From positions 682,001-746,000 of the forward strand of contig JAOANU010000001.1 in NCBI GenBank assembly GCA_034387635.1: DNA of 64,000 nt, in the 5' to 3' direction. This stretch comes from Rhodosporidiobolus odoratus (taxonomy: Eukaryota > Basidiomycota > Microbotryomycetes > Sporidiobolales > Sporidiobolaceae). Position numbers and translations under genes: made by a program. Below, piece by piece: positions 1-8,010 of this stretch (the first letter of the stretch is position 1; each line of letters starts with the position of its first letter). The notes beneath the pieces were generated by a model. That model was not told the DNA's origin. It saw only the letters and a program-made list of their open reading frames with translations, and did not search any database.

Positions 1-2
1 TC

Positions 3-2213
3 GACGATGGTACTGAGCGCCTCTTCCTATTCACAGATGCGTCCATGTTTGGCTGTGGAGGCTGGCTTGGCCAAGGCGAGACGCGTGATACCGCTCGTCC
101 CTTCCGCTACTTTTCAGCTCAATTCAACGCAGCCCAACGTAACTACTCGACTACCGATCAAGAGCTCCTTGCTGTCTTTGTGGGAACGAAGAAAATGCAT
201 GAGCACTTGGTCGGTTTCAGTTTTACAGTTGTCTGCGATCACGAGCCCCTGAAGACTTGGTTGAAGCAGCCTCCCAAAGCAACTCGGCGTCATGTGCGTC
301 TCTGGGAGGTTCTGGCTCAGTATGATTTCGATTGGGAATTCATCCCTGGAGTCAAGAACGTTCTAGCTGATGCGCTGTCTCGATTGGCTGAGCTGGACGG
401 GGAAGAAGGAGTAGAACTGCTAGACGCTCCAGAGCCGTCTCCATCGGACGACGACGCTGAGCCCTTCCCTACTCTTCTCTCCGAGCAAGCTCACGTCGTT
501 TTGTCTTCCCTATTCTCGGGCCTCGAACGCAAAGCTCCAACTCCCCCACTCATCGCACCGCTTCTACCTTCTCCTCCGCCTCTCGTCTCCTCCCTTCCTG
601 ACACCTTCCTCACCTCTCTTCGCTCGTCCCTCGCCACCGATCCTCTCACCTCTAAAATCCTGGCGGCGCCTGCAGCGCACTCGGGGTTCGTGCTGGAGGA
701 TGGGTTGGTTTTCCGAGAAGTCGGTGCAGGTTGGAGGTTAGTCGTTCCGGCAGGGCGACACGAGCGAGACGACGGTTGCCCCTCTACTTTTGTGGAGTCG
801 TTGGTGAGCCGTTGTCACGAGCTCGTTGGCCACCTCGGGGTCTCTAAAACCCTAGGGTATGCCCGCCGGTTTTTCTGGTGGAAGACGATGGCAGCGGATG
901 TCACGGACTTCTGTCGTTCGTGCGAAGGATGCGCCCGCAACAAACCTCCTACCACCGCACCGTACGGCTTCCTTCACCCCTTCTCTCCGCCGTCTCGCTG
1001 CTGGTCTCAAGTCGGCATGGACTTCGTGGTCGGCCTCCCGGTTTCCCTCTTCCACTCAAACCCGGTCGATTCCATCCTTACCGTCACCGACTATCTCAGC
1101 AAAATGGTTGTTCTTATTCCCCTTCGCTCCACCGCCTCCGCCATCGACGTCGCCGAACTTTTCCACCTTCACGTCTTCCGCCGGTTCGGTCTCCCCTCGA
1201 CCATCGTTTCGGACCGGGATCCAAAATTCACGTCCGACTTCTGGCGAGCACTCAATCGCAAGATCGGCACCAGCCTCGCCATGTCGACCGCAGCGCACCC
1301 TCAAACCAACGGACGTGCCGGGGTCACCAACAAGACGGTGGGCAACGTTTTGCGCGTCTTGTGCGAGGATTCTCCGGATGACTGGGCAGCCAAGGTGGTG
1401 GCCTGCGAGTTCGCTTTGAACTCGGCGTTTCCGGCCTCGACGGGCCTGGCTCCGTTTGAGGTCGTGCACGGTTTCTTGCCGACTGCATGGCCGGGCGGGT
1501 CGTGGGATCGTGATGGGAACTTGGCGGCCAAAGGGTTGGCGGAACGAGCGCGACTGTACGCACTGGCCGCTACAGATGCGATAATCGGCGCTCGGGTCAG
1601 TATGACCCACCAGGAGAACCGACATCGTCGCGACGACGCGGGGGTTTTCTCTGTCGGGGACAAAGCGTACCTAACCACCTCTGGGCTGCGGTTCCCGAAG
1701 GGGCTAGCCTCCAAGTTCATTCCTCGGTTCATCGGCCCCTTCCCTATTCTCTCGGCCTCGCCAACTTCGTCAACCTATACACTCTCTCTTCCACCTCATC
1801 TCCGAATTCATAACAAATTCCACGCCTCCAAACTACGGCCCCACCTTCCTAACGACGATACTCGCTTCCCGCATCGTGCCTTCGACACTCCGCCTCCAGT
1901 CGTCGCCGTCGCCGATGCTGCCGAAGCGGAATATCTCATCGAGAAGATCGTCGCTACCAGGAAGGTTCGTGGTAAGTGGGAGTTTAAGGTGCGGTACTTG
2001 GGCTATTCCGCGTCGGAGGACCAATGGCGGCCGGAAGCTGAGCTGCGGCAGTCAGCGAAAGAGTCGTTAGAGGCTTTCCTGGCGCTGGACAAAGCTCGAG
2101 GACCCAGACGGGCGGGTCTGGCTGGAGTGTTGGTCTCTTTGCGGGCGTCCTTCTCAGGGGGGGTGAGTGCTAAGTCTAGCTCGACTTGCACGACTTACTC
2201 CCCCCAGAGCTAA
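3..2213 (+). CDS. Ty3/gypsy chromovirus polyprotein, 3' part (RNase H, integrase, chromodomain); left-truncated by window
   Basis: The frame is open from the window edge, so gag, protease and most of the reverse transcriptase lie to the left. Seen in order: RNase H with its acidic residues (TDAS, TDQELL, CDHEPL, ADALSR) at about 18-390; integrase HHCC zinc finger (CHEL..GHLG..CRSCEGC) at about 810-945; integrase core with MDFVVGLP (near 1018) and SDRDPKF (near 1210); and a C-terminal chromodomain (EYLIEKIVATRK..WEFKVRYLGY..DQWRP) at about 1930-2080. That order is diagnostic of chromoviruses, whose chromodomain steers integration to chromatin. The frame is intact to the stop, but the catalytic Glu position of the DDE core is Gly (codon 1320-1322, NGRAGVTNK where the family has NGxxExxN). 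The element therefore looks recently active in frame but is probably integration-defective. The stop lies inside the LTR, as is common in Ty3 elements. Confidence 0.93.
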   Translation, partial: DDGTERLFLFTDASMFGCGGWLGQGETRDTARPFRYFSAQFNAAQRNYSTTDQELLAVFVGTKKMHEHLVGFSFTVVCDHEPLKTWLKQPPKATRRHVRLWEVLAQYDFDWEFIPGVKNVLADALSRLAELDGEEGVELLDAPEPSPSDDDAEPFPTLLSEQAHVVLSSLFSGLERKAPTPPLIAPLLPSPPPLVSSLPDTFLTSLRSSLATDPLTSKILAAPAAHSGFVLEDGLVFREVGAGWRLVVPAGRHERDDGCPSTFVESLVSRCHELVGHLGVSKTLGYARRFFWWKTMAADVTDFCRSCEGCARNKPPTTAPYGFLHPFSPPSRCWSQVGMDFVVGLPVSLFHSNPVDSILTVTDYLSKMVVLIPLRSTASAIDVAELFHLHVFRRFGLPSTIVSDRDPKFTSDFWRALNRKIGTSLAMSTAAHPQTNGRAGVTNKTVGNVLRVLCEDSPDDWAAKVVACEFALNSAFPASTGLAPFEVVHGFLPTAWPGGSWDRDGNLAAKGLAERARLYALAATDAIIGARVSMTHQENRHRRDDAGVFSVGDKAYLTTSGLRFPKGLASKFIPRFIGPFPILSASPTSSTYTLSLPPHLRIHNKFHASKLRPHLPNDDTRFPHRAFDTPPPVVAVADAAEAEYLIEKIVATRKVRGKWEFKVRYLGYSASEDQWRPEAELRQSAKESLEAFLALDKARGPRRAGLAGVLVSLRASFSGGVSAKSSSTCTTYSPQS

Positions 2214-2466
2214 GTCTTATTTCTTCTACTCATGTCTCTTTTACTTCTTTCCTTCCATGCTGGAGCTTCCCGATCTACGCTCACTCTCTTCCTTGCGTCC
2301 TGCAGACGGACACTTCGGATATGATTGATGTTGAGTGATCGGGATGCGTTTCGGCGAGCTTCTGTAGTTTCTCTTCTTCGGGACCGCTACATCCCCCATC
2401 CATCGTTCTGTTGAATCTAAGCTCGAATCACTATTGATTGCTTTCGTAGCGGGAAGCTAGAGTACA
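2164..2466 (+). repeat. Putative 3' LTR of the Ty3/gypsy element (right end uncertain)
   Basis: A polypurine tract AGGGGGGG (2156-2163) is followed directly by TGAGTGCTAAG, the expected PPT/LTR junction, so the left boundary at 2164 is reasonable. The right boundary is a guess at a CA dinucleotide near 2466; the 5' LTR is outside the window and cannot be aligned. The hAT element starts 28 bp further on, so it may alternatively sit inside a longer LTR. Confidence 0.5.
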
Positions 2467-2493
2467 GTTCGACCCCTCCCTCTCTCTCCCAGC

Positions 2494-3737
2494 TAGAGAA
2501 TGCTCACCGACCCCCGACCCGCCGACAGCTCGGGATTTCGGGGTTTCCGGGGACTGGACCGTCTGTCGGGGGAAAGGTCGGGGAGCGGGCTCCCCGAATC
2601 CCGAAAAAGTCGGCGATCGGCCCGACATGTCGGCAAAGTCGGGAAAAAGGTGAAACAAGATTTTCACGCCTCAGGAGAACCAGCGAGAGCAGCAAAGCGC
2701 AGAAGAGAACAAAGCCATCATTTGCAAGAGACCCAAGAACAGCTACAGAAGTGAGAAAAGACGTCAACCTGAAAAAGAACTAGTTGAGAACAATATCGTC
2801 GTCGTCCTCATTGGCCACATCTACCTCGCGCTCGCTGGCCAACAGGCTGATCTTAGTCTCATCCTTGGTCCACTTCTTCTCCTTAGAAAGCAGGCGCTCA
2901 GGCAAGAGATCAGCCTTTGACCAAGCACCGACGGTGAGGGTGGCGGCGACGGTTGAGGGGGAGAGGCGGTGGCGGCGTTCAGAGACATGAAGGCGGCCGA
3001 AGGAGAAGGCCCTCTCAACAGCCACGGAAGAGACTGCAAGGCAGAATGGAAGAGTGAGCTGCAAGCTCAGCGAGGCTGAGGTAAAGTTGGGTAAAGTGAA
3101 GTAACGCACCGGGGACCGTGAAGTTGTCGAGGGCCATCTCCGTCAATCCACCCCACTCCCTGCCTTGCGCCCTCTCACTCGACCACCAGACGAAGGGGTT
3201 GACAGGTTTGTGGTTGGAGGCAACGACGATGTCGCCGTTGACGAACGAGGCGAGGTAGTCGACCGGAGATGCCGTGGCGGTAGAGGTCGACGCTGCGAGG
3301 AAGGCGGCGAGGGGAGAGCGGGTGGTGACGGCGGAGGTAGAGGGCGGCTGTATATGGGAGGCATGTAAGCAAATGAGCAACACGGAGACATAAAGGAGAA
3401 AGGAAAAGGATGAGAAACCGAGAAAGGGACGCACCGAATCAGTCCGCGGAGCGGGATGCTTCACTTCGTAGTCCTGCTTGTAGCATTCGAAGCGGGCCTT
3501 AGCAAGCTTGACGGCATCTTGTATCCAGTCCTTGGTCCAGCGCGCTCCATGGCGGAGGTACGAGAGTCGAATGGAAGGGTGGAGGACTGTGCAAGTGAGT
3601 AAGGTTCGGGGAGAAGTCGGGAAACCAGCTCTTCATTTCGGCATCCATGTCGGGGTCGGCGCCCCGATCCCCGAACCGTGTCGGAGACCGGCACCCCGAC
3701 CCCGAAGATCCCCGACTTTTGTCGGATGCATTCTCTA
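2494..3737. mobile_element. hAT-family DNA transposon, internally deleted, with perfect 8-bp target-site duplication
   Basis: The ends are exact 10-bp inverted repeats: TAGAGAATGC at 2494-2503 and GCATTCTCTA at 3728-3737. They are flanked by identical 8-bp copies CTCCCAGC at 2486-2493 and 3738-3745. Eight-bp duplications and TAGAG..-type ends are typical of hAT elements. Both subterminal zones are packed with TCGG/CCGA repeats (2505-2650 and 3645-3725), as seen where hAT transposase binds several sites. The only coding content is a minus-strand C-terminal transposase remnant, so the copy is probably non-autonomous but could be mobilised by a full-length relative. The perfect duplication suggests a fairly recent insertion. 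Confidence 0.9.
2780..3586 (-). pseudogene. hAT transposase C-terminal remnant (dimerisation domain)
   Basis: The minus strand encodes three exons separated by introns with GTGCGT donors. The first begins LHPSIRLSYLRHGARWTKDW (from 3586). The second contains NPFVWWSSERAQ..GGLTEMALDNFTVP (about 3120-3340). The third contains SSVAVERAFSFGRLH..RLSPSTVAATL (about 2900-3045), ending at the stop at 2780. The second and third together are the classic hAT C-terminal dimerisation region, in which a Trp-rich segment is followed by S-x-x-x-E-R-x-F-S. The N-terminal zinc finger and most of the catalytic core are missing: upstream of 3586 the sequence runs straight into the subterminal repeat zone. There is no premature stop within the retained exons, so the loss is a deletion rather than slow decay. 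Confidence 0.85.
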
Positions 3738-3956
3738 CTCCCAGCTCGAACCCTGTCTTCGCTCCTCGCTTGAGGACGGTGGCTCTTGCAGTGTCCCAAG
3801 ATCCGACCACCCGCCGCTCAGCCGTTCAGCCGCACGCCCAATTTAGTCCTCTCTTCCTCCTCTGAAGACGATGCTGGCGGCAACAGCCTCCCTAGGGGTG
3901 GGCACAGCAGCTCTTTTGTTGAGTCAAGTCCCGCTCCTGCGCTGCGAGACACTGAG

Positions 3957-6900
3957 ATGGAAGATGCCACGGACATTACCCGTATGTTATTCATCATAGA
4001 GAGCCTGTCGTTCCTAGGCTGATTATTGCCCACCCTCCCCTTTCTGCTCTACCTTCTCAATCACCAACAGACATCCCTCTTCCAAACGTTAATATCCAGA
4101 CTCTGCAAGCCTCCGCCTCTGCCTCTACGCCAGTCGATCCACAAGCCCAGTTCCTCTCCTCGTTCTTAACCCTTGACGACGTCGCCCAGTCTTACAATAC
4201 GGTGTCGCGGAAGGACGACTACCTCATGCACAACGAGGTCAACCAACTGGATGACAGCTTCCTCTACGACGCCGTCAACCATGGCAACCCTCCCCTCCCC
4301 GCAAGCCTCCTCCAACCCGTCAAGGCTGCGCTCAAAGAGCTCAGCGGCCTCGTTGACGCTCCCCGCGATTCAGTTGTTCCTGCAGAATTGTCTCTTGGCT
4401 TCTTCCATCTCTCCGTCTACCTCTTCCAGTTTGGGCTCTTTCGCCAACGCCGCGGCAACAAGAAGTTGAGCGTCAAGTTTGATAGGGACTACCTCTTGAA
4501 GCTCGGCATTGCAGACTCCCTCCTCGCCACCAGCGTCGACCGCCTCGACGGCAAGACGAGCAAGAAGTCCATCAAGGAGGACGGTGTTCTCCGCAGTACC
4601 AAGTTGCGCCTCCTCTTTGCCACCCACTACCCGCAGCTTATCCGCCGCCGCGTCAGGGAGGTCGATGAGCGCATGCAAGACCCTGACTGGCTCTTCCACG
4701 TCCTGAGCCTACAGCCCGCCTACAACCTTTACCGTTGTGGCTGCAAGGAGGCTTGGACGACCGCCTCAGCCACCGCCGATCTTCCTCCTTCGCAACTCTG
4801 GGAAAGTCACGTCTTGTGGGAGTTGCCCGGCGCGAGCAAGATCATTGCCCTCATCGCCGAGGGGAAGAAGCAGCACACTCTCGCCGACAAGTACTCTATG
4901 GTCGCTGGCTCTCAGAAGAAGAAGAAAGGGGGCAAGGCCGAGACAACCGCGGGCAACAGCTTCTTGCAGTCTTCCATGTATGTGTTTACCGCCAAGTACT
5001 TCCGTCAAATCGAGATCGAGGTCAAGGCTCAGGCTGAGGAGGATTGGGCGAAAGGCAACGTTCAAGGCGAGCTTACTGGCAATTTGGTACGCCTTCTCCC
5101 GCCTCTCAATTCTTCCTGCAGCGGTTTACGTTCCTTTCGCCGCCTTCTAGGATGAACCCCTTTACTCAATCAGCGGTATCACTACCCGACCTCCCGTCTC
5201 CAAAGAAGTCAAGGCTCGTACTGCCCGCGCCCTTCGCACCTACCGCATCACTGAGAAGGTTGCAACTGTCGCACTGAGCGCGCAGCCTACGCCGGTAGAC
5301 GGCAAGGGGAACCCCATCTCCGCCGGCGGTCACTCTGTCACAGCGCAGAAGATGTTCGTGTGCGTCCCCGTTGTTTCAGTTCTTGCCAACTTTTGCTGAC
5401 TCGTACTTCTCGCTATGTAGTCCACCCACACTATTCTCCGCGATACATGTCTGAAGCGGTTCGAAAAGCTTAACCCTATCACTTCCTCCGCGACCCATCT
5501 CTTCACACCCGCCGAATTCAAGAACTTAGGTGAAAATCCTGGTCAGTTTTTCGGATCCTTCTCGCATTGGGTGTTTGCGCTGACTTTCTCTTCTTGATTC
5601 ACGCAGTCAACCCTCACAAGAAAGTCATCTATCGCGGTGGCAATAATCTTGCTACTTCTGACGGCGATATGTGGCACGTATTTGCGACCGGGAGGCAGAA
5701 AGGGGAAGCGCATGGTGGCGGCAAGCGCATGCGGAAGGCAGACGTAGTGGAGGTGGTGGAGGTCGAGGAGGAGGAGGAGGAGGAGGAGGAGGAGGAGGAG
5801 GAGGAGGAGGAGGAGGAGGAGGAGGAGGAGGAGGAGGAGGAGAAGGGAGAAGGGGAGAAGGAGGTGGAGGAACACGAGGAGGACTGGCTCAAGGACCTCA
5901 AAGACTATCTCGTTGGGCCGCCAGTCGAGGGCATGGCAGAGGTGTGTAATTCTTTCTCGCTTGACCAATGATAAAGGCCGAAAGCTGACCCCAACATTCA
6001 CCATTCCAGCCCGGCGCCTCTTACCAGCCCAACTTCTTTGAAAAGCTGAAGGAGATCAAGATCTATCTTCCGGGTATGTCTCTCTAGAGTCCTCATCTCG
6101 ATCCAGAGTCAGAGCTAACATTGCTCCGTGCCTTACAGCAATACTCAAGCAGGACTTCATTGAACAGGTTTCTGCCGAGTTCGACGCGATCGAGAAGGAC
6201 CCGACTCGCTTCAATCAAGTCCTCAAGTTTCTCGAGAATGAGCGTACCTTCTCCACCATCGAGACCTACAGGGGCTTTGGATATAGTGAGATGAAGGACT
6301 GGAGGATGATCAATAACGTAAGCACCTTTTATCGTTGCTGTTCGGTTTTATGTGCGACTAAACGTGGCATTTGCTTACTGTTCCTCTTGCACCACGCTTC
6401 CTGTAGGCAACACTGGGCCATCTCGTTCGCAACGGGAACCTCTCTCAGGAGATTGCCGAAACCACCCTTCGCGCCATTGACAACGTTACCGCCTTTGCCA
6501 TTCTCTCGCGCAACACACTGTACAGTAGGGACACCCTATAAGGAACACATTGGTTTGAGGGATCTTTGTTCCTTACAGAGTGGCATTGATTACAAAGGTT
6601 GGCCTATACCAAATTGTAGCCCTTGCTCCGATTCCTCGACAACTTGTCTCTGTTCTGCGCTGGCTAGTGTACAGACCGAGGAAAATGAGCTTGAAGTTGG
6701 GAAGGTTGTATCTCACTGAGTCCCGCCAGGTAAGGCGTAAGTGCGAAGAGAAAGGAAAGTCCGAGGTCAAGGGTTCGAACCCGGCTCACTCCACTATGTC
6801 GAGACTTTTTAAAAGTGCCTACAAAGACTGTCACAGCTCGAGTACAATGCTTGCAAGCCTTTGGGCATTGAGACAAGGCAGAGGTATAGATAAGAGGAGA

Positions 6901-8007
6901 GAGAGAGAAGCTAAAAGAAGGTTCACTCTTCTTGGCCCGTGCGTGAATTGAACCGGCTAGTTGTCATGGAGGCCAAAAAGGCAGCTCAGCCACAATAAAA
7001 AAATACCCGTCGACAACCACCTGCACTATCGATTTAGTACATACGGATATTTGTTTATTGCGTGTTATACTGTAACACGGTATGACAAACTTTTGCCCCC
7101 CACAGCTGTTTGTTCCCTATAGGGCTGTTTTGATCCTGGTACCATACAACGGGCATGGGAAACTGACTTTCTGGTTCTTACAGAGTGGCATTTTTTATAG
7201 GGATGGTTGTTATAGAGGGTCCCTACTGTATCTATCGCTTCTTCCTGAAGTCATCATCTCCACCTACGTCCAGGACAATCTGAAGAAACCAGCCAGCGCG
7301 GCAATCTATGTCAATCAGCTTCTTTCCTTCACTCGCCAGATCATTCAGGCGGCGGTCATGGTGTCCGACGCGGAGGTGCGATTCCCAATCTTTGACTCTA
7401 GTCACGTGACACTCACATACTGCTCCTTCCGTCAGAGCATCTTGATGGTCAACAGCTTCCCGGCAAACAGGATCAAGAACTACAACGCTCTTGTCCGCCT
7501 TCTTGACGGGATCTGCAAACGCCAAGGTTGCGAGAGGAGGCTTATTCCGGCCAACAAGAACCTTCCGTCCAAAACCAACAGGCAGGACTTGACGCGTCGT
7601 GCGCTCTCGATCTGTTCGATCTTCTCGCGCAAGTTGGCCCTCATGCGCGAGTTCATTGAGGAGACCGGATTGCCATTGAAGTTGCTGCTCATCTGCATTG
7701 GTCCCTGCCCGTCTGTCATCCTCATTCAGGTACACTCTCTTTTTCGGCTCTTCCCGGTTGTCATGGCATTGACCGGTTTCCTACCTCACCTCACAGTTCA
7801 AGCTCTCCTCCACCGCCTCGCTCACCCTCATCCGCATCGCCACAGTGCGTCACTGGTCGTGCAAGCACATCAGGGACCGCTCGACCATCGAAGAGATGCT
7901 GCGCATCGGTGCCGGTTACTTCCTCCAGGCTGCCAGCAGCCTGGAGGATGACAAGCCAAGGTCGAGGAGTAACAGGCGGGAAGAAAACCCAGCGCAAGTA
8001 CAGTAGG
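3957..8007 (+). CDS. Unrecognised multi-exon protein, interrupted by a 706-bp transposon
   Basis: I do not recognise the family. A chain of exons joins in frame: ..EMEDATDIT (intron after about 3980), a long exon 4072-5082 (DDYLMHNEVNQLDD, ..GFFHLSVYLFQFGLF, a Lys-rich KKKKGGK stretch), then short exons near 5154-5355, 5420-5541, 5608-5942 (with a 26-Glu run), 6010-6074, 6139-6318 and 6407-6522. The frame is broken by the mobile element at 6523-7228 and resumes exactly at its far side (YLSLLPEVIISTYVQDN), continuing through an intron (7729-7797) to a TAG at 8005-8007. The earliest in-frame Met is at 3957, but the frame is open back to an in-frame stop at 3771 and a good acceptor (CTCTTGCAG, near 3790) suggests an upstream exon lost or displaced by the hAT/Ty3 insertions. 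The stop lies inside a transposon-end motif, so the C-terminus may be truncated. Probably inactive in this strain unless the insertion is spliced or excised. Confidence 0.6.
5765..5842 (+). repeat. (GAG)26 trinucleotide repeat coding poly-Glu
   Basis: Twenty-six perfect GAG codons in the exon of the unrecognised gene, read as Glu in the frame that joins neighbouring exons. The other strand and frames give poly-Leu, poly-Ser or poly-Gly ORFs that are artefacts of the repeat. Being perfect, it is likely to vary in length between strains. Confidence 0.95.
6523..7228. mobile_element. 706-bp Tc1/mariner-type non-autonomous element with TA target duplication
   Basis: The ends are inverted: CAGTAGGGACACCC at 6523 onward, and GGGTCCCTACTG up to 7228, whose complement is CAGTAGGGACCC. 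Each end is flanked by TA (6521-6522 and 7229-7230). TA duplication and CAGT ends are hallmarks of the IS630/Tc1/mariner group. Removing the element plus one TA restores the host codons CTG-TAT-CTA in frame. No transposase is visible inside; the internal sequence is AT-richer than the host. A 16-bp direct repeat (CTTACAGAGTGGCATT at 6572-6587 and 7177-7192) and two pol III B-box-like motifs lie inside, so the interior may be composite. Confidence 0.85.
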
Positions 8008-8010
8008 GAA
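8000..8010 (+). repeat. Second copy of the mariner-type terminal motif (TACAGTAGGGA)
   Basis: These 11 bases equal the first 11 bases (TA plus end) of the 706-bp element. The host gene's stop codon TAG (8005-8007) falls within it. No matching inverted end was found to the right up to 11.3 kb, so this could be one end of a larger, nested or decayed relative, or a coincidence. Confidence 0.45.

Noticed and set aside
5543..6004. Poly-Leu, poly-Ser and poly-Gly ORFs
   Set aside because: All arise from reading the GAG repeat in other frames.
6700..6800. tRNA gene around GGTTCGAACCC
   Set aside because: The T-arm stem does not pair beyond two bases, and no matching 5' acceptor strand is found upstream.
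6930..7000. tRNA gene on the minus strand
   Set aside because: A- and B-box-like words are present but the D-arm, anticodon arm and acceptor do not fold.
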